From: Thuidium tamariscinum
Taxonomy: Eukaryota; Streptophyta; Bryopsida; Hypnales; Thuidiaceae
Direction of reading: 5' to 3'
Assembly: GCA_947034885.2 (NCBI GenBank)
Contig: OZ019759.1
Coordinates: 14,944,501 to 15,008,500, forward strand
Length of the DNA: 64,000 bases
The notes under the pieces are model-generated. The model ran no database searches, had not been told where the DNA came from, and saw only the letters and a list, made by a program, of their open reading frames with translations. Position 1 is the first letter of the stretch. The number at the start of each line of letters is the position of its first letter. Made by a program: the position numbers and the translations under genes. Shown here in pieces: positions 1-9,241 of the stretch.

Positions 1-311
1 CATCCCTAGCAAAGCAGAGTTGCTAGACAATGTAAGCAATTGAAACACTGCTCTAGAGGTGCCACTCCCCTTCCTTTTCAGAAAAGGAAGCAAGTTCGCA
101 ACTAGTGCACGTGAGCTGTTGAAGACGAAGTACCAAACGTCCGTTACAAATGTGTCCTACTAAGACTGGGGACGTAACATGGAGGCTAAGTGGACAATCA
201 AGCCAATGGAACTTCGGATGGAGTTTTATCTTGAGATTCTTCAAACCTTTGCAAAGCCTAACAACAACATTCTTGGCATTTGCACTGGAGCAAAGTTTAT
301 GCTGGCCTCAA
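1..311 (+). pseudogene. Partial exon of an unrecognised coding sequence
   Basis: The plus strand reads as coding up to a good 5' splice site (AAG|GTAATTT) at about 311. The readable part includes KWTIKPMELRMEFYLEI and, near the end, ILGICTGAKFMLASK. A stop lies upstream in the same frame at about 160. The glycine-containing TGAK segment after a WTIKPMEL block faintly recalls motif I of amino-methyltransferases, but this is too weak to name a family. The exon is cut by the window edge. It probably belongs with the coding blocks that follow to 1955, because strand and spacing agree and an intron-like stretch (about 312-434) lies between. That link is inference. Confidence 0.35.
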
Positions 312-434
312 AGGTAATTTGCGACACACTGAAATTATCCTCAACTCGGTGATATCATGCATGTAACTATAATACTTGTACAAATGTACTGTTTTGTCTC
401 CATGTAATGTCTTTTATCCTCGACTCGATGATGA

Positions 435-1955
435 ATGTCGCACTCCTACTTACTTTACAACTTGATGGTTGTCCAGATGTTTGGGGTGTACTTTTATGGG
501 TTTGTCGCAAAAGAAGAGGTAGAACAGTACCTCAAAATTACAGACTTGGGCAAAAAGTTGGATAGAAATGACTTTATGTTCTCGAATTCCCCTTACACAT
601 TGGAGTACAAGAAGCCTCCTTACCTTGAATATGAAGAATATCGGTTGAACTTGCCTACTTCCCCACCCATGACTCTTATTTCGCCTATGGATGTCAATCC
701 CCTTCCCCAAGGAGAGGGGGGAATTCTGAACCTCCCATTACCTCTGATTCCGTTGTTTTGGATATTGATGAATATGGAACAAACACGTTCCAAGTTTATA
801 CTTGGATGTCTGTTCCAGCGGTGAGTGCAATAGCTCCTAACTCAAACGTGCAAGAAGTTGGCGATGTAGGTGTGCAGTTGGTGGACCTTGATGCGTCTCC
901 AAAAACACCCTCTAATATTGCCATGGTTCAAAATCCTTCATTTGAGGTAGATGAAGGGATGGAGACTGACTTCGAGTTTGAGAGGCATAGAGCTGAGCGC
1001 AGGGGATAGACTGACAATGAAGAGGAGGATGAGTTGAGTTTTGGAGGGGGAAGAGGACCTCTTCATGAGGGAGAATGTTGCGGATGATGACTTGGATTTT
1101 TGGGGAGAAGAAGACGCCTTCATGAGGGACAATGCATCGGACGATGACGTGGTCATGGAGCATGTGGCGCTAGTGATTCCCATAGATGTTGTCGACAAGG
1201 ATGGAAAGCCCTTGTTCTACAACTTTGGTAGTGACGACGATCCGCTTAACCATCCTCACGAGTCAGATCACAATGACGAAGACCATGACGGGGCTCCTAG
1301 GGTGAAAGAGTTGACACCTCTATTGACCCCTGGAGGCAAAGTCATCAAAGTGGAGAAGGATCACTAGAAGAAAGAGGAAGAGAAGCGAGCGAGAAGAATA
1401 GCTCGAAATGCAAAAAAAGAAGCAAAAGACAAAGCGCTCACCGATGCAAATGCTAAACTCATCGTGGTGCAGCGGGAGTCGTAGGTGAAGATGTCTTCAC
1501 TTTCCATTCAAGTGGAGGAATTGAAACAGTTGGTCCAAAGTTAACTGAGTCAACAAATTCCCATAGCACCCTCGCAATCACCGTTGCCACCTCCATCAAT
1601 ATCTTTGCTACCTAGTCCTATTGTAGTTCAGCATCTCGATTCTTAGCTTTCTCATCCTTGATTTGAGGATAACGACCACCTCCTTGGCAAAAGATGAGGT
1701 GGTCACGTGCACCCCTACTTCTCAATTGTGCTTGAGCATGGCTTCTCCAAAAGTGGGTGCGTTTGACGTTTCCATCCCTCCGTCTCGGGGGCATGCATAA
1801 GAAGACACTCAAGAATATCATCGAATTGACGATACTCTCGAAAAGACTTTTGGAAACCACTCCCGATCAGAGGACACACCTCAATGTCAAGTATCTGAGT
1901 AAGTGAATGTCCTCGTGGAATTGACTTCTTTTGTGCATGAGGAGGAAGGAGTGGA
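435..1955 (+). pseudogene. Broken acidic protein gene, interrupted by element A
   Basis: A run of overlapping plus-strand coding blocks on different frames: one to about 700 (VAKEEVEQYLKITDLG, SPYTLEYKKPPYLEYEEY), one around 730-1009 (VQEVGDVGVQLVDLDASP), one at 1041-1367, and a Lys/Arg/Ala-rich coiled-coil-like stretch to about 1540. Frame changes and stops show that it is decayed. The third block has a short internal duplication (EEDLFMRENVADDD then EEDAFMRDNASDDD). The last frame, ending ELTSFVHEEEGV, runs into element A. Beyond A at 7431 the same frame continues as DYGDDEPDDNVLEEG, so A landed inside an older continuous coding stretch. No family is recognised. The FCP1-like domain at 8089 may be its C-terminal part. 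Confidence 0.4.
1056..1162 (+). repeat. Short tandem duplication within acidic coding block
   Basis: Two consecutive copies of a unit of about 54 bases encode EEDLFMRENVADDD and EEDAFMRDNASDDD. Both keep the FMR core and the DDD tail, so this is a coding duplication and not a low-complexity run. Confidence 0.5.
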
Positions 1956-2340
1956 TGTCACAGTCCAAAAATATCATGTAAGTAAAATAGGAAGATAGTT
2001 TATAGAATAGTTCAATTTTTCAAAATTTTTAGGTTTAGACATGGGGAGGAGAAGACATTTAGAGTCCTTTTACCTTGGGATCCGTCTAAACGGATTGACC
2101 AAGGAGAGTTTCTGGATTGTGAGTGTAAGTTTTCGGATCTGAATTCTTCAATATCCGGAATGGAACTTTCTAGAAGACGGAACTGGACAAAGACGGATCC
2201 GGAACACTCTAAGGCGGATCCGAACTAGTTCCGGATGGACGGCACCTACGGGTCTACGTCGCCGACCTACGAAAACTAGTGTAACGGCTCGGGAACGTCG
2301 CGCCGTTCCGATGAGAACCGGGAACGCAGGGTACCGACTG

Positions 2341-2351
2341 GTATATAAACC
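2341..2351 (+). promoter_or_regulatory. TATA box of element A
   Basis: GTATATAAACC lies 385 bp inside the 5' end and about 140 bp before the first coding block. Copy B has the same motif at the same distance (about 19544-19554). Placement fits a promoter driving the internal coding region. Confidence 0.55.
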
Positions 2352-2483
2352 ACTTCGCCCCACTTCATTTTCCCTTTTCGATTTGGCAAATCAGGGTACG
2401 CTTGTGTGTAGGTTTTGGAGCGCGTATAGAGAGAGAAAGAGTGGTGAGCAGTAGAGATCGGTTCCGGGTTTAGTTCAAGGTCG

Positions 2484-4520
2484 GTGCCGACCGCACCGAC
2501 AAGTTCCGACTCAGGCAGAGAGATGGCGAGCTCCTCCAATCCGAAACGGATGGTGGTGACTGCCAAGGCGATTTCGCCACTCATCCCTTTTGATCCGCAA
2601 CATCGAAAGGAGTTAGAGGATGATTTAGTCTTCCTAGGGTGTGAGGGTCTGATCCGGCGCCCATGGAGTGTAAAGAGTGACGAGATGGTGCAGGAACTCC
2701 TCACGGGAGTTCCGAATTAGTACCAACTCACGGTGAGGGGTAGACCGCCTTCATGGTCGCCGGAAGTCTGGGCGGAAGTGTACGGGTTTGAGAAAACCGA
2801 ATTAGGGATGGCTCCCCGGACGGACAAGTTTAGCGTCACGAAGTTCCGAAATCCGCCCCACCCGAAGGACAGATATTCGGTTCCGAATTGCACGAATGAC
2901 CGGCATAGACGGATGTTGGAATTCCTGATTTCCATCCTCTACCCGGAAAAGCCTACCTGTATCATTGTGACAGTAGCGAACACCATTTTCGGATGTTTCG
3001 AGAAGCGGATAGTCAACTGGAGCCTAGTCCTCCAGTATGTAGTTAATCGGCTAGCCGAACATGTTGGACGGGAGAAGACTAGCCCTATCAGCGCCTACTT
3101 GTTCCATTTGTACCATCACAATGACGTACTAAGCGGACCGGAAATCCTCTCCTATGAGACCGGAGTTCAGATCCTAAAGTACGGCTTGATGGATGAATTA
3201 GACAAGGACCCGGAGGACCCAGAGGACGAGTGGATGGAAGAAGAACCTCAGGAGCTGAAGCCGGCCAACCAACCGGAGCGGAAGGCAGAACGGAAGAAAT
3301 CCACGACGCCGGATAAGAGGGGCAATCCAAACCCAGATCCACCCGGATCGACTTCGGGTAAGAAGAAGAGGAACCACTTCGATACCATCATCCGACATGC
3401 CATGATGGCACATGCGGACAACAACAATCACCAGGCAATACTTAAGCAGATCTACGTCAAGCTGGGCAGAGTAAAGATCGAGGACATTCTGGAAGTCCTG
3501 GACCATCTTCCGACTCAGGAGGTGTTACGGAAGAAGGACGAGGAAATCCGGAAGTGGGAAGACAAAGCCTAGATCCAGACGGATCGGATCCGACAGGCGG
3601 AGGATCTGACCCGAGTGGCTGAAGAAGGGCGGAAGAAGGCGAAAGAGGAGCGGAACGCGCTCCAGAGCACGGTGAGCTATTTGGAGAGTGACCTCAGTGT
3701 CGCCAACGGAAAGATCAACGAAGCCACCACCCTGGTCCACAACCTGCAAGGGTTGGTGGCCCAACCGGCGGAAGTAGTAGTGAGGGCCCAACTGTTTTCC
3801 GCCCGGTTGGTAAAAGAGGGGCACGTCACCGGATCGAAGCTCCTCACCATCTTGGTGGATTACCAGGCCAAGATGGAGGGGGTACTGAAGGAGATGAGGG
3901 CCTTGGTTGGATCCCTCAATCCGGAAATGGGAGAGGGTCTTCCGAACCTGCTCAACTAGTAGGTTTACACTAACTTCAGCCGCGGAGCACAAGGACGGAT
4001 GTCGACGGATCGGAAACTGCTTGGTGACTCTCTAGTCATGAAGAACCTTGGCGAACTCGAATCGGATCCGAAGGCGGCCGGACCGTCAACCACACCGACG
4101 GATCCGCCCGAGAAGAGGGCAACACCACGACTTGACCTAGAGATCCGGGTGAAGGCCCTAACAAATCCGGCTAGGGAGAATCCGGCGAGGGAGGATCCGG
4201 ACAAGTTCGCCCATATGAAGGAGCCGAATAAGGTTCCGCACAACACACCGATCATCCTGGACGACTCGGACAAGGAAGACGACCCGCCCATCATCATCCG
4301 TGACGAAGTTGGGGAGCAGAGTGAATTCCAGGGAGTAGAGCGGTCGGAAAGCTCAGAGGCGGATTCGAAGGAGACCTCGACGGAAGACAACAGAATGCCG
4401 CCGGCCCCGATTTAGAAGAGGCAGACCCATTCCGCCACCAAGAAGACTCCACCTGCCAAGGCAATGACGCGCACGAGTTCAGTTCCGCCCGCGAGTACTA
4501 CATCGAAGCGAGCGCGTAAG
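2484..4520 (+). pseudogene. Element A coding region, plant mobile-element (Transposase_32-like) protein
   Basis: Broken coding region of roughly 670 codons. The middle part has the pattern of the 'putative plant transposon protein' domain: SWSPEVWAEVYGFEK, then FEKRIVNWSLVLQYVVNRLAEH and ISAYLFHLYHHNDVL. A charged linker rich in Glu, Lys and Pro follows. Next comes a coiled-coil-like segment (EEGRKKAKEERNALQSTVSYLE), then a Ser/Asp/Glu-rich tail with PIILDDSDKEDD, which resembles a SUMO-interacting motif, and a basic C-terminus (KRARK). The domain assignment is by eye and moderate. The same breaks appear in copy B, so they predate the split of the two copies or reflect expression the family tolerates. 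Confidence 0.5.
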
Positions 4521-5089
4521 TAGGACAGAGTAGAGTAGTTAGACAGCTTTTTGAGATTTTGGACGAAAGTTTCCTAGATGGATTTCCCGGATGTGGGCCC
4601 CGATCCGGAACTTTAGGAACAACTCGCCGGACCTTTCTGAATAATCCGGTTGGGCTCCGATTGGTTGTCTTGGATTTTCTTTTGCCTTGTTGGCATTCCG
4701 TTTCTGTTTTTAGGCTTTGACTTTTGTTTTGATTTGGGCTTTTAAGGGGCAGGCAAGTTAGTTGGCATGTCATTCACTACTAAAAAAACAGTGCCCAAAT
4801 TAACAAAACATTAACAATTTTTTGTTAATTTGGATACTGTAACATCCATTTTCACAAATATTTGTTAACTATGCCCAAATTAACAAAGTTGTCTCAATTT
4901 TTTTGTTGATTTGGATAGTGCAATTACCACATCAACAAAATTTTGTTAATTTTTTTGGAATCTCTTAAAATCTCTTAGAATCATGAAAAAGTTTAGAAAT
5001 TTTAAAAATCTTCAAAAACCTTTTAAATCTTCAATAAACAATGTAGATTTAAGAATAAAATAAGTACACATTCAATTTGGTGTTTATTA

Positions 5090-5450
5090 AAGTCAGCAGA
5101 CTTTAGGGTCAATTTTCACCTTGTAAAATTAATTTTTTCAATAAATTTTGAACTAATGAAAGTTGTAATATTGATATATCTTTCACCTCCAACAATTTTT
5201 TTGAGATTGAGATCTTCTAATCAAAAGTTATGAACAAAAATCAGAGAGAAGTAGAAATGGACATTCTTTTTTACATTTTTAAACACCTTCTCTGATTTTT
5301 GTTCATACCTTTTAATTGAAAGATCTAAATCTTAATTGGATTGATGTAGGTGAAAGATATCTTCATCTTACAACTTTCATTGGTCCAAAGGTTTTTTTGA
5401 AAAGTTTATCTACTAGGACAAAATCGCCACTAAAGTCTACTGACTTTTGA
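5090..5450. repeat. Foldback module 1 inside the small CACTA element
   Basis: An imperfect inverted repeat with arms of about 160-170 bp. AGTCAGCAGACTTTAGGG at the left pairs with CTAAAGTCTACTGACTTTT at the right. Inner arms pair TGAACAAAAATCAGAGAGA with TCTCTGATTTTTGTTCAT. The loop is near 5260. A transcript would form a long hairpin suited to small-RNA processing. Confidence 0.75.
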
Positions 5451-5613
5451 TGGGAAAAAACTTAAAGAATAATATAATTGAAATTATATGTCTCAACTCC
5501 AAATTCAAATATAAGTATAATTTTAATCCTTTTGTTTCTTCATAAGCCTTTGGAGTCTTAATTTTACAATGTAGATTTCTTTTTAAATTAAATCATCACA
5601 AATCGGATTTTTG

Positions 5614-5977
5614 AAAAGTCAGCAGACTTTTGGGGCAATTCAGACCTTGTAAAAGAACTTTTTTGCAAAAACTTTGAACTAAAAAAAGTTGAGAAATAAA
5701 GTCTTATTTCATCTCCAACAATTTTTTTGAGATTTAGAACTTTAAATCAAAAGTTATGGACAAAAATCAGAGAGGGAGTTTGAAAATTTTAAAAATAAAT
5801 GTTCATTTTCACCACTGTCTGATTTTTGTTTATAACTTTTGATTGGAAGATCCAAATCTGAAAAAAATTGTTGGAGGTGAAAGAAGACTTTATTTCTTAA
5901 CTTTTGTTAGTTCAAAGTTTTTCCAAAAAAGTTCTTTTACTAGGTCTGAATCGCCTCTAAAGTCTGCTGACTTTAAA
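5614..5977. repeat. Foldback module 2, a diverged duplicate of module 1
   Basis: Same design as module 1. AAGTCAGCAGACTTTTGGGG at the left pairs with CTAAAGTCTGCTGACTTTA at the right, and the inner arms again contain ACAAAAATCAGAGAG and CTGATTTTTGTTTATAAC. Length and arm sequence match module 1, so one module was duplicated within the element. Confidence 0.75.
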
Positions 5978-6047
5978 AAAGAATTGAAAAAACCCGAAAA
6001 AACTATGTAAATACATTTCTACATCTTCATTAGTCACACATCTTGAG

Positions 6048-6116
6048 TGCTTGGTGCCTTGGCAAGAGCCTTGGCCTCCAACCATGAGGTCAGGGGTTCA
6101 AACCCCGATGACCTCA
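6048..6116 (+). repeat. tRNA-like (SINE-type) segment in the small CACTA element
   Basis: Contains an A-box-like TTGGCAAGAGCC and, about 30 bases on, a perfect B-box core GGGGTTCAAACCCC flanked by ATGAGGTC and GATGACCTCA, which can form a T-arm-like stem. No complete tRNA cloverleaf is evident, so this is more likely a tRNA-derived SINE head than a working tRNA gene. Confidence 0.45.
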
Positions 6117-6434
6117 TTTCCTTAGTAGTTGCCACGTGGTTGTTGGATAGGTTGCCATGTGGTTACTAGCCACGTGGCACCACTGTAGAGGTCGAAATTT
6201 TTTATGAAATTTTTAAAATATATTTTAAGAAAAAGGTCCAAATTAACAAAAAAATCAACACTTTTTTGTTAAAAAATGAACACTTTTTTGTTAAAATTTG
6301 ACATTTTTTTGTTAAGAAATCAACACTTTTGTGTTCAAAAGTACCCAAATTAATACGTCCATTTGAACAAAAAAAATCAACACTTTTGTGTTGAGTTTTG
6401 TTAATTTGGTCACTGTTTTTTTCTACTAGTGATT

Positions 6435-7430
6435 CCCTCCTAGCGCATATTCATGTATTTTCATTCCTTTCTTTAATCTGAGCCGGCAGGTGAACATTCC
6501 AGCTCTAACTTTTGTGTTTGGAATTCTCTTGGTGTATTTCTTTGAAGTGTTGAGAGTTAAGAGGGACGGGTGAGGAGGAATCCGGATTCTTAGGCAACTG
6601 AGATTTGAACTGAGTGACTAATTTCCGAGAGCCGGGGTCTTGACTCATGAGTTTGAGCGTGGAGCCTTTAATTTACCGGAACGGTGATCCGGTGTGAGTC
6701 CAGGAGTGACGGAGAGGAGGTTCTGGAACCACAGGGGTGGATCCGTGTGGAGTTAAGCAGCCGCCATAGGAAAGTTTCCGTCCGCCAGAAGGTCTGCCAA
6801 CCACTAAGTCGATCCGTGGAACTAGGGAAGTATGTCCTTTCAGGTTTTGGGGGTCTTTTGATCTGTCGTTGTAGTAAGGGCAGGTGAAGTAGTCCTAAGT
6901 GACTTGCTAACCGGATTGGCTCAGAGTCATCCGGAAAGTTGTGAGGATCCGGATCTGCCTCTACTGCAAAATTGGATATATTTGGGTGTCTTTGTGTGTT
7001 TTGTCTATTTTATTTGAGGGAAGAGAGTCTGAGGTTTATGAGTGGTGAGTCCCTACCCCTCTAAAGATTAAGAGAGGACCCCCTGAGGGTAAAATAGGGG
7101 TATCTAAAACTGATAAATCGAAGTGACGGAACTGGAATCCGGATTGAGATGGATTCGGGTGGAAGTGAAATCCGGATCCGGGAAGGGAATCCGGCAATAG
7201 TTGGGATACGGATCCGAAGAGAGGTGACGGATCCGGCAAAAGGATTCCGGAAAACTAAGTAGTATTCCGGATTGAGAGTAGTAACTTGGGTGTCTTTGCG
7301 CTGGGAAACCTAGAAACCGGAAAACGCAACTATTAAGTAACGTCTGGAATCTCCTGGGACGATATTCCGTGTCATATTATCACGTTTGGGTGTGATAAAG
7401 GTTCTTTCTGCTAGACTGCGCGTACGACAA
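6435..7430. other. 3' noncoding part of element A
   Basis: About 1 kb with no supportable reading frame, rich in CCGGAT and GGATCCGG words. The same stretch appears in copy B at 16135-17117. It ends CTTTCTGCTAGACTG then ACGACAA. Confidence 0.6.
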
Positions 7431-7577
7431 TGGACTATGGGGACGATGAGCCCGATGACAACGTTCTTGAGGAAGGCAAAGTGCGAGCTCTTACTGCGGT
7501 AGTTGAATCAGTGCTTGTACCCCAACCAACTGATTCAGTGCAAGTACAGTCTTCTAACCTTTACAATATCGGTTGAC
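7431..7577 (+). pseudogene. Downstream half of the coding stretch split by element A
   Basis: Reads DYGDDEPDDNVLEEGKVRAL then TAVVESVLVPQPTDSVQVQ before a stop at about 7575. Leaving out element A and one copy of the TGGA duplication, the host frame before 1956 (FVHEEEGV) continues directly into this one. An ATG also arises by chance at the junction (7430-7432). The stretch from here to 8088 holds nothing else I can identify. Confidence 0.45.
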
Positions 7578-8088
7578 TATCGACATTTTAAAGTCATATT
7601 ACCCTCTAATTAGGGGTATTTAGTATTGGGAAGAGAGTTGCAAATTTCATTCCTATTATTACTGTCTTACAGGAGCGGGTCGTCACTCCTTGATTGCCTG
7701 GCACTGACGGAGAACCCGTTTGCGGCGGACAAGTTGTACAATAGTGTAGAGTAGAACTCTTGGATTGTATAGTTTTGGCGGCCGAAGAAATTTTGAAATG
7801 TATCTAAAAGCCATGTGAATAAAAATATATACTTCACAATATTCAAAGTGTGAATTGTGTCTAATTGAATTCCATTGTCCATGTTTTTTTGTTCAGCTTG
7901 AAAAAAATGTAAGCTTGCATCATCCGCTACCCAGAAAAGCACTTCCTACTAGGAGGGCGCAATCGAGTAGTGAATTGTAATGCGTTTCTCCGCACTCTGC
8001 CTTTACCAGTTCTGCATGTAACCAGGTAACTCCAAATTCTTTGTTGTCTTACTTTAATCAGGTAGGATCGGAGGGGCGAAGAGAGGTC

Positions 8089-8889
8089 ATGCGGAGGATA
8101 GACCGTCCTATGATGCCTCCGCCGAGGAGGAAGTGGTTGAACATTGTCTTCGACTTAAACGGGGTGTTGTGCCACACCACATTGAAGTCCTACGATGACA
8201 AATTCAAACTTTACGGACTCAAAGACAATGTTCTGAGCCATCAGAACCCCACGATCATCGGCCACAAGGTAGTGTTCACGCGACAAAACGTCGCTGAATT
8301 TCTCCGATAGGTTTCAGAGATAGCAAATAAAATCATAGTGTGGTTGTCCATGACCAAGCGGAACGCTAAACCAATTACAGAATTCTTGTTCTGGGGGTGC
8401 AGACCGCCCTACAATGTCTTAGGCTAGGAGCAATGCATAAAAATAGAAACAGCTCCTAGCAAATTTTTTCGTTGGAGGAGGTCGCCCCTCTTCATGAAAT
8501 TCCTCGAGGGCAATCTGATGGGCACTGACAGTCAGGGCGCATCATTCTTTGCGCCCGACACCATCCTCATTGATGACTCTCCTGAAAAGAGTGTCCTCAA
8601 TGTAAGTGGGAACACGCTCCTTCTGGAGTCGTGGATCCACGATAAGTGTAGGGACAACGTGCTCATAGGGCAGCTGTTGCCATGGATCCGACGACTCCAC
8701 TCAAAGTGCGACCTAGAAGGGGGGTTGCTCGAATACGTCGACGACAACCGGATCGGCGTCAATCCGCTTGGCCGCGGCGACGCCCACTTTAAGGAAATAA
8801 TAGAAGCCATGAGGGAGTCCGCCAAGGTCATGGGGACTCGATTTGATAGCTTCAACACGGGCCCCATTATATCTAGGTGTCGTCGTTAG
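8089..8889 (+). pseudogene. FCP1/NIF-type HAD phosphatase-like pseudogene
   Basis: One frame of about 266 codons opens at MRRIDRPMMPPPRRK and carries the HAD motif I variant VFDLNGVLCH (second Asp replaced by Asn, as in many plant NIF-like proteins). VVFTRQNVAEFLR and IIVWLSMTKRNAKPI (motif II region) follow, then TILIDDSPEKSVLN (motif III/IV, Asp-Asp-Ser-Pro). This order is typical of NLI-interacting-factor/FCP1 domains, which dephosphorylate proteins such as the RNA polymerase II tail. Two in-frame TAG codons interrupt it (8308-8310 and 8425-8427). No introns are visible across the domain. It may be a processed copy or transposon cargo; see the shared terminus near 10465. Confidence 0.6.
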
Positions 8890-9241
8890 AATTAGACTTT
8901 TTTGTATCGCGTGCATTCAGGGAGCACAAGCATAGTTCATATTTTGTCATGTATGACATAATTTTTTGTAAATAAAATATATTGAATTGTATATATATCA
9001 CATTACTTCGTTGTTTTGAAAGTTGTCTTCGATAAATGGATGCCAATCTCACATGTGTCCATGTACTCATGAACAGAAATCCATTAAGGCCTTTTAAAAT
9101 ATGTATTCATTGCAAGTTAGAGCCTTTTGCTTTTTTGAAACACCAAAAAAACAGAAGCTTACAAGGAGTCTCCTCTCCGGATTGGAGAAGTCGCCGTCTA
9201 CTAGATCATAATCCGATGGAGCGAGTTGTGAAACGGCTCCC
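8890..9241. other. AT-rich spacer without recognisable features
   Basis: No gene, repeat or element border seen. It follows directly on the stop codon of the phosphatase-like frame. Confidence 0.4.

Larger units (their letters stand above)
4775..6431. mobile_element. Non-autonomous CACTA element nested in element A
   Basis: A 1657-bp insertion begins CACTACTAAAAAAACAGTG and ends CACTGTTTTTTTCTACTAGTG, with a 3-bp target duplication ATT at 4772-4774 and 6432-6434. Copy B carries the empty site (GTC-ATT-CCC, near 17117-17127 on the minus strand), which proves the borders. The ends and the subterminal words (TTAACAAAA, GTTAATTTGG, ATCAACACTTTT) closely match those of the giant CACTA element at 28211-62335, so both belong to one family. 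It has no coding capacity. The interior holds two foldback modules and a tRNA-like segment. It must be younger than element A. Confidence 0.9.
1956..7430 (+). mobile_element. Element A: unclassified TG...CA element, possible giant solo LTR
   Basis: A 5475-bp insertion starts TGTCACAGTCC and ends ACGACAA. It is flanked by an exact 4-bp direct repeat TGGA (1952-1955 and 7431-7434). Without the nested CACTA element it is about 3815 bp, matching inverted copy B at 16135-19938 almost base for base. It has a TATA box 385 bp from its 5' end, then about 2 kb of coding sequence, then about 1 kb of noncoding DNA rich in CCGGAT words. I find no second copy of the 5' end near the 3' end, so no LTR pair is visible. 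It is either one very long solo LTR with a reading frame inside, or a different transposon type. The reading frame is broken in about three places. High identity to B suggests a young insertion. Confidence 0.7.

Noticed and set aside
179-311. Possible N6-adenine or other methyltransferase motif (LGICTGAKFMLAS)
   Set aside because: One glycine-containing motif without the companion catalytic motif is not enough.
6048-6116. Functional tRNA gene
   Set aside because: B box is good but acceptor and anticodon stems do not form convincingly; SINE-like remnant is more likely.
1956-7430. Element A as an ordinary LTR retrotransposon with two LTRs
   Set aside because: No repeat of the first several hundred bases is visible near the 3' end in either copy, and no reverse transcriptase or integrase is seen.
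8532-8867. Minus-strand open frame of 111 codons
   Set aside because: Shadow of the phosphatase-like frame on the plus strand, which has family motifs.
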